DNA of 64,000 nt, taken from the NCBI GenBank assembly GCA_035578155.1, contig JAPWDM010000033.1:1447001-1511000 (forward strand), given 5' to 3'. This DNA is from Brachynemurus nebulosus (Eukaryota; Arthropoda; Insecta; Neuroptera; Myrmeleontidae). The position numbers were made by a program, and so were the translations under genes. The number at the start of each line of letters is the position of its first letter. The first letter of the stretch is position 1. Below are positions 22,750 to 34,135 of this stretch, in pieces. Below the pieces are notes generated by a model. The model ran no database searches, was not told the origin of the DNA, and was given only the letters and a program-made list of their open reading frames with translations.

Positions 22750-23540
22750 GAAATTTTAATTTTTTTAACACAAAATGTGGTATGGTAAAGTTAGATTTCA
22801 CGGTAATGCCATTTTAACTTTTTCAAACAAAAACCTGAGATTGAGATGATTCTAGTTTCAGAAAAATAGATTTTACTAATTTGAATATCCATGGCCCATA
22901 ATTGCTTTCTCAGTAGCCATCCTCTTATAAATAATAATAGCAAGTGTTCATCACTGTTACCCAATGGCAGAACTTTTTTACTTCATTGATGTGAGGGTGG
23001 GCATTTACAAAATACATTACGAGAAATTCATGCATTTTTTACTCCTTTCTTCTTTTTTGTCACGTCACATCACATTTTTTTCAGTCCCTCATCGAACAAT
23101 ACGTTATAAAACCTGGATTACCCCTTCACCCCCAATGAATGGTTCATTTTAAAATTTACATATGTATTTCAAACGTCACGCTACGTCACGTTTGTTCAGA
23201 TTCCACCCGTAGAAAAAAGTATTTGTTTTCAGTTTTTAGTACAACAGCAAAATTTTGTACGCTATATGCAATATAATAAATTAATTATTTATTATAAGTA
23301 AGAGAAAGTAGGTATTATTTTTAATCAATTTTGACAATATTGAATTTGCATTAGATTTTTGTCAACCATAATCCTCAATCACCAAATCGTCATTTTGACA
23401 AAAGTAGCTAACCTACATTATGTGTGTATACGTATGTATATGTACATATAATGTGAAGGTCGCGCACGGTATATAATTATTAAGTGTTAAATTTTTTGTT
23501 TATTAAATTTATATTTTAATATAGGTAATTAATATGCATT
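22750..23540. other. Non-coding stretch
   Basis: No gene or clear repeat is seen. CGTCACG/CACGTCAC phrases recur near 23058 and 23180. Confidence 0.5.
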
Positions 23541-24016
23541 TACACAGAGGCGTAACTAGAAATTTTGCGCCCTGGAACGAATTTGATTTAGGCGCCCCTG
23601 CCTCAAAAATTCTCCTTTTTCCGTTTTACACTGACGAACAAAAAAAAACGAAACGTCCACTTTTTTCTTCTTTATTTCCCACAAAATGCCACTGGACAAA
23701 AAAAAGAAAAAATTTCGAAACTTTAAACTCAAGTTCTAAGAACTATAATATGAAAAATATATTTTAAAAAATTGGCCAAGATTGAGTTGAGCCCGCACAA
23801 TTAGGCTTTCGCTCAGTTAGCAATCAATAGGCAAATTTAAATCTTATTAGTGCAGTATATTTAAAATTATTTACGTATACTCAAATCAAAGAATCTAGGT
23901 CATAAGTATAGTGAGATGGCCACCCGAGAGATATTTTTTGAAAATAGTGTTTGCAGTTGGAAGGGGGTGTCATTAGCAAAAAAACACATGGTTTTTGGAC
24001 CTTGAATTGAATTTTT

Positions 24017-24420
24017 TTTAATGGAATTTATAGTACTATAAATAGTCCTGAATGGCAATATTATATAGGTTTTTGGTGATTGCCACCTTACAGAAACCAT
24101 ATAAAATATGTTCCTAAATATTGTGATATATGTTGTCATTTTTTATGTTCACCTTTAATAAAAATTTTTTTTTTTTTTTTTGAAAGTATTTCACCAGATT
24201 TTTAATAGATTTTATGGTACTATAAGTAATCTTGAATGGCAAAATTATGTGGGCTTTTGGTGACTGTCACCTAAAAGGAATCATAGAAAATATGTACCTA
24301 AATAATATATTATGTCGTCACTTTTTATGCTCATGTCACTTTAAGGAAACCATATAAAATATATATTTAAATAATATATTCTGTCATTTCTTTTATTCCC
24401 TTTTTAATAAAAAATCCTTA
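24017..24420. repeat. Tandem repeat, about 2.5 units of 175-185 bp
   Basis: GTACTATAA, CTTGAATGGCA, TTTTGGTGA, AACCATATAAAATAT and CTAAATA occur in order from 24030, again from 24211, and partly from 24330. No gene. Confidence 0.7.
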
Positions 24421-24436
24421 AAAATATTCAAAATAC

Positions 24437-24960
24437 TAAAAATGGGGTGGTTATAAGGTTTACCAATATAAAGATTGAAGCTATCAATACCAAACCAGTT
24501 TTATTATATACAGGACATCAAATAATGAAAATACAAATTATTACTTTCCACTTATCCCTGTTTCAAGAAGGTGAGCAACCCCCACAAATAATTATTTTTT
24601 TTATAAAAAATAATCTAATCATTCGATATTGATTGAGTTTATGTGTTTTTGGATGTTTTGAAAAAAAATTATTAAGGAGTGAAAATACCCTTGTTACGCT
24701 CTGTAAAGTGCCCCCCTCCGATTTCATTGTATTTGTAATATGTTATTCTTCATTCAAATATCAGAGATACGTTTTTTTGTTTTTTTATACGTATTTTTTT
24801 ATAAGACAATTTAAGGGGTGAAATTAACCCTCGAAAATTTACTAAAGCTATTAGTTCCAAACCAATTTTATTAAATACAGGACATCAAATAACGAAAATA
24901 CAAGTTATTACCTCCCACTCATCTCTGTTGCAAGGGGGTGATCCCCAATCCTCCCACAAC
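24437..24960 (+). repeat. Direct repeat pair; inverted counterpart at 30.25-30.6 kb
   Basis: ACAGGACATCAAATAA, GAAAATACAA and TTATTAC occur in order near 24511 and 24878, and AGGGGTGAAATTAACCCTCG lies between. ACTAAAAATGGGGTGGTTAT at 24438 and the AATTAACCCTCGAAAATTTACT block at 24820 both reappear inverted at 30250-30360. Confidence 0.7.
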
Positions 24961-24964
24961 CAAT

Positions 24965-25320
24965 TAGAGCCGACTCTCGTTAATTCGAAACTGGAGAGAC
25001 TCTTAAAATATTACGAATTATCGAGTGTTTGAAATATCAAATGGTATAATCATAACAAAAGCAAAGGCTCGCGTACGATGATATGTACAAGTTTGAACTT
25101 GTACATATCTCAAAATGTACTTACAATCTTTCTGTCTCTTTCTCTAAGCAACTTTGAATTGTCGAGTGTTTGACGCCGATGAGTTCGAATTAACGCGTCG
25201 TTTTGTTATGTAGCAATGATTTTTTCGTTCGAATTACCAAGTGCGCAAAAATGTATTGATTTAGTTCGAAGAATTATAGAGAGGTTCGAATTGTAGCAGG
25301 CTTGAATTGGGCTGTACCTA
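24965..25320. repeat. TTCGAATTA-rich short-period repeat
   Basis: TCGTTAATTCGAA, GAATTATCGAGTGTTTGA, GAATTGTCGAGTGTTTGA, TTCGAATTAACGCG and TTCGAATTACC occur within 350 bases. It also contains an inverted GTACAAGTTTGAACTTGTAC near 25086. This looks like a decayed MITE, with ends not resolved. Confidence 0.5.
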
Positions 25321-25393
25321 TTTTCCCTATAAAAAAATTATCTAATAATCCGATGTTGGTAAAATCATTTTTATTCTTTCGAGCATGAATAAA

Positions 25394-25549
25394 TAAAGAA
25401 AAACAACCGGAAGATTTTGAAAATCCTGTCAACTTTGCATTTGGAACATCGTCTCAATCGCAATGTGAAATTCAAGGCTGTACCAATGTAGCCATAATAA
25501 GGTGTTTGTGGTGTAAAAAATCACTTTGTTTTAACCATTTTTTTGAATA
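25394..25549 (+). pseudogene. Cys-rich C-terminal tail of a probable transposase
   Basis: A short plus-strand frame ends with CEIQGCTNVAIIRCLWCKK then SLCFNHFFE and a stop, giving a Cys-x4-Cys, Cys-x2-Cys, Cys-x2-His arrangement. Small zinc-binding tails of this pattern close several insect transposase families, piggyBac-type included. Upstream is unrelated, so only the last 50 or so codons remain. The family is not certain. Confidence 0.35.
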
Positions 25550-26500
25550 ATATTACTACTGTTCAACTTGTAGTCATTAATTGTATAACAGTAGGTATGC
25601 ATAAATATCGTGAATAATAAACTTAATTTTGTGAATATACATTTTAGAGTTTTCTTAATAGCTGAATCGAATTTTTCTTTTATTTATAGATCATTCCCGA
25701 ATCGCAATTTTAATCATAGATTCAACGTCAGGATTGTGCACGTATACTAAGTGAGGTAGTTTATATCCATTGTCTACGTGTAAACAATAAAGAAGACTAC
25801 GTAAGAATTGTCTACGTAGACAATGAAATCAATGTAAACAATGAATATTATTTATTTCACAATAGATCATTAAGATTGGACAAATGTATATCTGCATAAC
25901 TTCTTTATTTGTGAGCATGTTTATTTTAAAATTTGGTTTTCAGTATTATAAACCATTTAAAAGTAAATGAGCTTGAATATTTTGTTTATTCAAACTTTTT
26001 TCAAAAAATTTTGAATATTTTCCTTTTTAGTGCATATTAACTACATATTTTCACAATTTTGCCAAATTAATTAAACTACTTAACACTTATTTTTTTATAC
26101 TTAAACATTAAATTTAAAAAAAAAGAGAACTCTAAAATCAGTTACTTTTAAAATTTAAATTTGATTGTTGAAATATTTGAATTTAACAGTTAATTTGAAA
26201 GTAAACATATCACATTTCAAAAAAATTCCAAGAACTCCTGTGTCCCGAGTTAATCAATTAGCTTGTATTAAAATATTCAAAACTTGCAGCTATCAAGAAA
26301 TTTGATCCGAAATTTAAGCTCAAATGAAGCTTTCAGTGTGGTTAATGTACTAAAAATTAAATTGGAGCGAAATTCTACTGCCACAGGCCTTGTAAAACCA
26401 AAATTTTTTGACCTTTTATCAAAAAACAAAGATTTTACAACATTAATTTCTGAATTTTCACACCAGAAATTATTGATTTAAATATTTCCCGATAACATCA
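25550..26500. other. Non-coding stretch with ATTGTCTACGT motifs
   Basis: No gene. ATTGTCTACGT recurs near 25770, 25818 and in inverted form, and similar TTGTCTAC/TTGTCGAC runs appear at 30125-30190. Confidence 0.5.
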
Positions 26501-26900
26501 TGTGTGTGAAGTTAGCCCCGCACTTTTTTAAATTTTTATTTCCTTTAATTGTGCTATATTGTGCTACGTTTGTGCCAATTTGTGTCGCAAACTGCAGCTC
26601 GAAATTAAAAGTGTTTAGGAGAAAACACCAAAAAAAATTTTTTTGCCAGCCCCATACTTTTTAAATTTTTAATTTGTTTTTAATTATGTTGCTTTGTGCC
26701 ACGTTTGTGCCGCATTGTGCCGCAAGCAACAACTCAAAGAACTTCGAAAAAAAATCAAAAAGCAAATTTTTGGCCAACCCTACACTTTTTGAAATTTGAA
26801 CTTTTTTTATGCATTATACAACGTTTGTGCCATGTTGTGCTGTCGAAAAAAATTTAAATTCGTATTTCATTTTGACAAAAAAAAATTTTTTTTGTTCTTG
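26500..26900. repeat. Tandem repeat, three diverged units of about 130 bp
   Basis: GTGCTACGTTTGTGCC and variants occur near 26560, 26697 and 26820, each followed by TTGTG and CGAAAAA-type sequence. A related piece lies at 59695-59860. Confidence 0.65.
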
Positions 26901-27004
26901 GAAAACCCTAACAAATAGGTTTTTCAGGAATCAAATAATTTCAAATGCGTGTAACTTGTGAACAACGAACGATAATCGAATTTGTCAAGTTGTGCTGAAC
27001 TGTG

Positions 27005-27370
27005 CTATTTTAGGTCTGTCAGTTTCATGCCTAAAACGTAAAATTTAGTTTCAAATTCAATAAAAATTGATGAATTAGAAGTGGCGGGAAATTCAAATTA
27101 TGACATTTTAAAACTTTTTTGGTTGTGCCGGATTATACTAGATGAGTGTAACAATTTTCCCGTATGGCAAAATTTCCTCAGATTAAAACATTTCGCAGCA
27201 CAGGCTGATTTTTAAAAATCTGTTAGAGTTTTCCAAGAACAAAAAACCTTTTTTTGTCCAAATGAAATGTAATTCAAGATCTGTAAGTTTCATGTATGAA
27301 ACGTAAAATTTAGCTTTAATTTCAATAAAAATCATTGAAATAGTGGCGGGAAATTACAATTAACTCCGCT
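27005..27370. repeat. Direct repeat pair about 290 bp apart
   Basis: CTGTCAGTTTCATG, AACGTAAAATTTAG, CAATAAAAAT and AGTGGCGGGAAATT occur in order near 27016 and 27288. Between them TTGTTCTTGGAAAACC (26893) and its inverted form (27225) suggest a foldback arrangement. Confidence 0.65.
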
Positions 27371-27579
27371 TCAAAACTCAAAAAGTAACTAAAATGTTAC
27401 AAAAAAATGATCCCGACGTGATTAGTACGTGATAAAGAACGTACGAAAAAAAAACTATACGTGAAATAATTTTTACTATAAAACAAAAGTAAATATGTAA
27501 TCAAACAATTAAATAGCTCGTTATTTATTCAAATTTAATTGTTAGAAAAACATGCACGTGGCTTTTAAAGAAACTAAAA

Positions 27580-27870
27580 ATGTCTAATAAAAAACTAAAT
27601 CCAAGTGAAAAAGGTAATTTAGATGATGTAAATGACAGTGGTGCGGCAGATATGAATGATTCTATTACAAATCTAATGGAACTAATGGTTAAAAACACGG
27701 AATCCTTAACAAAAGGATATTGAAAATGGATGATAAATTCACGACGATGACCACTAAGATACAGAAAATCGAGGCAGACGAGAAAATAACGGTCTATAAA
27801 CAATAGGATAAAGAAAACAGTGAGGGCGTGAACCCAGATAAAGAACCAGATCATCGGAAAATAGTGAAAA
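27580..27870 (+). pseudogene. Possible ORF remnant of a retroelement (gag/ORF1-like), unrecognised
   Basis: A plus-strand frame from ATG at about 27580 runs for 48 codons to a TGA near 27723. It is hydrophilic and acidic and is followed in another frame by further charged sequence to about 27870. Composition resembles the N-terminus of a Gag or ORF1 protein, but no motif settles it. The minus-strand frame at 27525-27854 is hydrophobic only because it is the complement. Confidence 0.25.
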
Positions 27871-27879
27871 GTGATCAGT

Positions 27880-28515
27880 GAGTGGTAAGTGTAATTATTT
27901 TGTGCCGACTCAATGATTGCAACGTTGAGATAAAAGTTTTCAAAACAAGTTGAAAACTTATCATCCTGTTTTATTTATAAAAGATCTAGAAACTTATTTT
28001 AAATAATTAAATGTTAGTGAAAATTTCAAACTCATTGTCAGATTTGCAATTAACAAATCAAGTGATAAATGTGAAAGGTTCTATCAAATTTCTGATTTCA
28101 AAATTGAATGTATTGATGATTTTTTAAATGCTGGGTAATTGAAGCGTTCTGGAGCAAAACAATATTAAGCGAAATTTCATAACTAATAATAACAAACCCA
28201 CTATTAACAATAAGTTATCACTAAAATTTGTTAAATATTACACAGCAAAATTTGACCATTTTTAAATATTGTAGCAAGCATTTTGCTTTGCTGACAGTCT
28301 GTATAATGCATAAAATAAAATTTTGAAAGTTAACCAAATTGTCCATACATATTAGTAGAGGTTTTATAATTAATTTTTTTTTACTACTAAAAGGAATATG
28401 TTTTGATACAACTGTTTATACAATTTTGATGTAAAATTCAATGACAAGTTTTAAAAATTTAGAAAATTAATAAACAGACAAGAATAATTAATATTTATTA
28501 ACATTTCTGTCTGTG
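27880..28515. other. Non-coding stretch
   Basis: No gene, repeat or structure is seen. Confidence 0.5.
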
Positions 28516-28519
28516 CATA

Positions 28520-29836
28520 CAGGGGAGAGGCAGGCAAAATAGAAGGCAAGATGGAATTTCGCGATTATTCTATTTTATCATTGATAATTGCAAATATTTT
28601 TATAGGTAATGAAAATTCGCACAAAAAGACACTGATGTCTCTAAAATGTTGTAAATGCATGTAGCGGTTTTTGTTCAGTTGCGTGATATAATAAAAATGG
28701 CCAATTTGAAATAAATTTTCGTCTTTTTTCAATAGTTGTACAAAAAATATTATTTTATTAATATTAAAAATTTTTCTGGTACTAAAATCATCAGTTTTTT
28801 AAAAATATGTCTTGCTTGCTCTTAATAGTTTCAAAATTTTCAAACATTTTTGTTTTTTAAATGAAAACTTGAGCATTAAGAGTTTTGGACAAGATGGAAA
28901 CCATCAATTTCATCTAAGATGGAAATGTTTCCACCAATATAGATACAATGCAATATGTGTATACAATATATGCATTGACTGCTCAAGCACAATTATTATT
29001 TGTGACCATTAACAGGTATGATATTTTAAAAAATAAATTAGGAAAATATTGTTTTTAAATAAAAAATACAGCATACTTGAATCTATAACTTATCCTTTTT
29101 TAAATTATAATACAGGGCTTTCTTTATATGTCGAGACCCACGTGACCAAATATAATTTCCGCCATATTTGTGTGTATGGTAATTATTAAAAAAATACCCT
29201 AAACACGATATCATTTAAAAATTTGTTATATAACAATACTGTTTTATATAATAAGAATTTAATTTAAGATTATATGTGAATTTATTATATTTTGCAACTA
29301 AATATTTAAAGTAATAATTACAACACTGAAAAATATGAATGATTTCGGTTATTTATTTTTAGTGTTTTCAGTTAGCAACTAACTTCACTACAGTGCCACT
29401 AACATACAGTAAACAAATTACCAAGCGCGCTAAACAAATTTATATAGATAAAAGTCTCGATATACATATAATAAAAGTATATTCGGATTATATATAATCT
29501 GTGATCAAAATTTATACGTAAAAAAGCTTCGTTTGTTAAATTAAGAGAAAAAATGTAAATAATTGTTAATCTATTTTTATGTTTTATGTATGCTCCATTT
29601 TGCCCAACGTCAAGTTCCATCTTACCTTCACATAGAGGGCAAGATGGAAGAAATGCAATTTTTTTTAAATGGCCGGTTAACCTCAATACCTTATTGTCTG
29701 AGTGATTTTTTTATGGTACTTTGGTTAAAAAATAATCAAATTTTAGAACTAACTCATAAAGTTTTCACTAAAGTGTAGTTTTTGGCTTCCACTCTTGTAA
29801 AAGTTAGAGCGTTTCCAACTTTGCCTGCCCCTTCCC
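28520..29836. mobile_element. TA-flanked non-autonomous element, about 1.3 kb
   Basis: The left end CAGGGGAGAGGCAGGCAA follows TA (28518-28519). The right end TTGCCTGCCCCTTCCC precedes TA (29837-29838) and is its near reverse complement. GGCAAGATGGAA recurs inside (28544, 29639) with an inverted TTCCATCTTACC at 29614. TA duplication suggests a Tc1/mariner-type element. No transposase is present. Confidence 0.5.
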
Positions 29837-30104
29837 TATTATCTGTCTCCCCTAAGGAATCTGATGCTGTATTCGTTTGCTTTTTGCTACAAACTACAAC
29901 CCATTTCCAATTCAGTTTAGATAAGAAAAGATTAAGCTTATCAGTTTTTTTAATTTTTTGGTCCCTAGGCATTTTTAAATTATCCTTTGGACACATTTCA
30001 TTTGCAAATGATCCGAATTTAAGGACTATCGAATTTATTGAAATAATGAATGTATTATGCATTTCACACTTTAATTCACTTTGGTAAGTTACTTGTCAAC
30101 TTAC

Positions 30105-30600
30105 TGCCATCCGCCAAATTGTCACCATTGTCTACTTCATAGTCGACATTGTCTACATTGTCGAAGTGTCTACGCATTGTCGACGTGTAAATGTAGACTA
30201 TGGCCATTTACGCGTAATTGCACAACAACTGTCCAGCGTATAAATGAAAACATAAATATAATAAAATTGGTTTGGTACTAATAGCTTTAGTCTTTATACG
30301 ATAAGTCCTACAACCACCCCATTTTTAGTAAATTTTCGAGGGTTAATTTCACCCCTTAAATCAGCTTAAAACCCGCTATAAGAAATACGTGTCTCTTATT
30401 TCCAAATGCGAAATCACAAGTACAAGAAAATCGGAGGGGGACATTTCGCAGGGTTTCCTTGTAAAAGATCTGGGGGACGATAATTTTTAGCAAAGGGCAT
30501 AGCCGGGTAAGATAAGGAAAACAGCCCTTGACACAAAATTGATTGTTTTTATAGAAAATAATACTTCTTAGCCCCAGATACATTCCTGCCAAATTTCAAC
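30105..30600 (-). repeat. Inverted counterpart of the 24.4-25.0 kb repeat, with TTGTCTAC motifs
   Basis: On the minus strand, 30480-30245 repeats the 24.72-24.87 and 24.44-24.51 kb blocks, sharing AGGGGTGAAATTAACCCTCG, AAAATTTACT, AATGGGGTGGTT and ACCAAACCA. Bases 30125-30190 hold several TTGTCTAC and TTGTCGA motifs. No gene. Confidence 0.7.
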
Positions 30601-30775
30601 CCTCCGAGGCTAATAGTTTATGAATACACAAACAGACAAAAATTTTGAAAAAAATTTTTTTTTGACGAAATTACTGAGCCGATTTATTTGAGTTTAATAT
30701 AATTATATAAAAACAATCAATTTTCCTATAAAAACAATCAATTTTGCGTCAAGGGCCGTTTTCCCTATCTTACCC
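30503..30775. repeat. Inverted repeat with arms of about 50 bp
   Basis: GGGTAAGATAAGGAAAAC, AGCCCTTGAC and AAAATTGATTGTTTTT on the left pair with AAAAACAATCAATTTT, GTCAAGGGC and GTTTTCCCTATCTTACCC on the right, around a loop of about 170 bases. Confidence 0.75.
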
Positions 30776-31014
30776 TTTTGAGCTATATCATTAAAATCAC
30801 TAGACCATAAATTGTAAAAAAAATAAATAAATAAAATTATTTTTATAACTCTTAAAAATAACTCTATTAAATGAGATATTAGATAACACTGCCCAACAAT
30901 GAAAATGTTTCGGGCTCAAAAATAGTTGATTCTTATATATTTCAGTCTGCTGAATTCAAATATCACCATAAAAATTACCGATTAGCTCTTGTTTTGAAGA
31001 TACAATGACATTTA

Positions 31015-31213
31015 TTGGTGACGCAAAAATTACGCGAACGCCTCTAGTTTTTTAAATTAGAAACTGTATCAAGTAAAAATTTTTGTATAAATTGTCGATA
31101 GAACTATGATTACTAGATTTTATATCACCAATTAAACGTATACGTATATTTTTACTTAATACTAGTTCTGATTTTACCACCAGAGGCGCGAGTGAGAATC
31201 TTTGCGTCACCAA
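31015..31213. mobile_element. 199-bp TA-flanked MITE inside the transposon's 5' region
   Basis: TTGGTGACGCAAA at 31015 and TTTGCGTCACCAA ending at 31213 are perfect inverted repeats, extended by CGCCTCTAG on the left and CCAGAGGCG on the right. TA flanks both edges (31013-31014 and 31214-31215). It sits between the transposon's left end and its coding region. It could instead be an internal subterminal structure of that transposon. Confidence 0.55.
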
Positions 31214-31376
31214 TAGTCTACATTTATAATTCTTTTTTTTTTTGGACGTTGGCACACCTGTTAACTGTCAAGATAAAACAGTAATGTAGCTGTGGGTAGA
31301 TTATAAACGTAAACGCTATTGCTGTGACAATTTATTGTTTCAGAGTGTTTTAAAGAGTAAAATTTCTTACATCAAC

Positions 31377-33070
31377 ATGCCACGAAAATGTGTAAATTCA
31401 GTGAACAATTTTTGTTACATTTGTGGTGAAATAACATTTTCGTCACAGAAACGCAATTTGACGCCTCTTATGAAGACGGCTTATCAGCATTGTTTTGGTG
31501 TGAAGATAGGGGACCAGAATAAGTCATGGGCTCCACATATATATTGCAACTCATGTTCGGTTATATTACGGGAATGGCTGAAAAATAAAAAACGATCAAT
31601 GGCTTTTGCTGTACCTATGGTCTGGCGGAAGCCTACAAACCATGCAAATGACTGCTATTTTTGCTTGACTCCACCCATAAAGGCAGGATTGTCGATGAAA
31701 AAAGAGGAACAGTTCAATACCCAAATCTTCCATCTGCTATTCGACCTATTCCACATTCAGACAGTTTACCACTTCCAACTCCACCCCAAAATTATGAGTT
31801 GGAAGTGGAAGATGAAGACAGTGTGGAAGAAGAAGAACCTAAGCAACCTCCAATATCCTATGATCCTGATTTTGAAGAAAAAGATAATCAACCGCATAGA
31901 CTGAGCCAATCGGAGTTAAGTGATCTCATTCGAGACCTTGACTTGTCACAGGAGAAGGCGGAACTTCTAGGGTCAAGGTTGCTGCAATGGAATCTTCGCC
32001 AACATGATGTGAGGATTTCCAAGTACAGACAACGTCAACGGGATTTGCTTCCTTTTTTTGAGAAGAAAAACAATCTTGTTTTTTGCTGTAACATTAATGG
32101 TTTAATGGAAAGTTTGAATTTGAAGCATAATCCGACTGAATAGAGACTATTCATAGACTCCTCCAAGCTTAGTTTGAAAGCTGTGTTGCTTCACAACGGT
32201 AACCATTTTCCGTCTGTTCCTGTTGGCTATGCAGTTCATATGAAGGAGACTTATGCAAACATGACAGCCCTCCTCGAATCAATAAAATATGCTGAACATA
32301 AGTGGAAAATCTGTGGCGATTTAAAAGCCATTGCTGTACTCTTAGGAATGCAATTAGGGTATACTAAATACTGTTGCTTTTTATGCATGTGGGATAGTAG
32401 AGAGAGAAAATCACATTATATTCAAGCAGTATGGCCTGCAAGAGATCTTAACCCTATTGAGAAAAATATCGTTGCCGAACCTCTCGTGGATCCAAAAGAC
32501 GTTCTTCTTCCACCCCTACATATCAAGTTAGGTTTAATGAAAAATTTTGTTAAAGGTATGAATCAAGAAGGCCAAGCTTTTAAATATTTGAGAGCAAAAT
32601 TTCCCAGATTAAGTGATGCAAAAATCAAGGAAGGTATCTTTGTTGGGCCACAAATACGTCAACTTGTAAAAGATCCTGCGTTCGACCTAGTTTTGGAAAG
32701 GATAGAAAAGGAAACTTGGGAAGCTCTCAAGGGAGTTATGCATGGATTTTTAGGGAACAAAAGAGATGATAACTACACTCATTTGGTGGCAATACTTCTA
32801 CAAAAATACCATCAACTCGGATGCAACATGTCCCTAAAAATCCATCTTCTCCACTCCCATCTCAATTTTTTCCCACCTAGTTGTGGAGCTGTCGGTGATG
32901 AGCATGGAGAAAGGTTCCATCAGGACATTTTTGTGATGGAACGGAGATATCAGGGCCGCTGGAATGAAGCAATGCTTGCTAATTACTACTGGTTTGTGTG
33001 TAGGGATGCTCCCGCGCTCACTTACAAGAGGAAAACCAAAAGACAGCGATCTCATGAAGCCACCAATTGA
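31377..33070 (+). pseudogene. Transposase-like protein of a multi-copy arthropod family
   Basis: The frame starts MPRKCVNSVNNFCYICGE just after a splice-acceptor-like TTTATTGTTTCAG at 31331. It switches frame in an A-run near 31697-31705 and has an in-frame TAG at 32141-32143 before ending at 33070, about 560 codons. Order of parts: N-terminal zinc-binding region with several Cys-x2-Cys pairs, an acidic linker rich in Glu/Pro, then a conserved C-terminal half. Candidate catalytic acids are the Asp in LFIDSSK, the Asp in CGDLKAIAVLL followed about 20 residues later by CFLC, and the Glu in DEHGERFHQD. The Asp then Cys-x2-Cys spacing resembles CACTA-group transposases. I know the family as repeated uncharacterised genes. 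Its place between matched CACTG ends supports a transposase role. This copy is inactive. Confidence 0.75.
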
Positions 33071-33749
33071 TCCTTTGTAGATCCAATCACCTGTTAGATG
33101 TTTTTTCATCAATTTAGAATGTAACTACCATTAAAAAAAAGAACGATCATACTTTTAATGTTGTTAGCATTTGTAATTCGTATTTACTGTTTTGTTTTAA
33201 AACTTTAAAATAAAAAATTGTATATCATGGAAACTAGAGCTAAAAATTTTTTTCTTTATCATATTCGTTTTTCTCAACCCAAAATTAGTAAGAATTGACT
33301 CGTGAAGTGAAGGAAACAATAATTTTTTTTTTTTTTTTTGTTGGGCAGTGTAATCAAAACTCTTTTGGATCTAATTTATCTCCCCTTTTAATCCCAAAGT
33401 TTTCCTTCTAATTGTTGATTGGCGGTATATATTGTACACGTTAAAATTATACTTTTCAAATTCCTAAGTTACATAATTTTCGAGAAAAACCTCTGCAATA
33501 GATGTACGGACGGACACAAGGGTGATCTTATAAAGTTTCCGTTTTAACTTTAAAGGTACGGAATCCTAAAAATCACCTCCCAATAAATCTTTTTTCTTGC
33601 GTCCATATTTTACCAGTTGCGCCACTTTTTGTCGTGCGCTCTGGAGCGACTACTCCACTTGCTCCATTCTAGTTACACCTCTGAATATACAGTTCACTGA
33701 ATATACCCCTGTCGCAGCATCTGCATAACATAGCGAATTTCCAAATCTT

Positions 33750-34049
33750 GGGCACTGGCGGATCTCATCTAAGACCTGTACCTATTTAAAATAGTTTAGC
33801 TTTCTAAGAGTAAAAGAATTTTTAAAATCGGCTGGGTAATTAGTTTTGGTATTTTTAGGGACCCAAGAACCCGAACGAATTTTGTGCAGCATAGTTGTAT
33901 CCATCTAAAATAATTTAGTTCTCTAGTAGTGAGAAATTTTTTAGCATTGGTTCGATAGCTTATTACTGGCGTTTTCGGATCTGCAAGATCCCGGTGGACC
34001 TCATTAAAAAATAAATCAGCTCGACCGTATATTCTAGGCGGGCTTTATG

Positions 34050-34135
<86 letters not shown>

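Larger units (their letters stand above)
30887..33350 (+). mobile_element. DNA transposon, CACTG ends, CACTA (CMC)-like
   Basis: CACTGCCCAACAA at 30887-30899 is matched exactly in reverse complement by TTGTTGGGCAGTG at 33338-33350. TAA flanks both sides (30884-30886 and 33351-33353), a 3-bp duplication. The only gene between the ends is the transposase-like pseudogene at 31377-33070. CACTA-group elements have CACT-starting ends and 2-3 bp duplications, which fits. The copy is broken. Confidence 0.75.
23545..33683. mobile_element. Possible 10.1-kb element with hAT-like ends (or two separate ends)
   Basis: CAGAGGCGTAACTAGAA at 23545 matches in reverse complement TTCTAGTTACACCTCTG ending at 33683, with 16 of 17 bases identical. 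The adjacent 8 bases (CATTTACA and AATATACA) agree at 6 of 8. hAT elements have such ends and 8-bp duplications. The interior carries several other elements, so these may be ends of two independent copies. Confidence 0.35.

Noticed and set aside
29754..30087. Overlapping frames of about 100 codons on both strands
   Set aside because: They cross the right end of the TA-flanked element at 28.5-29.8 kb and neither has a recognisable motif.
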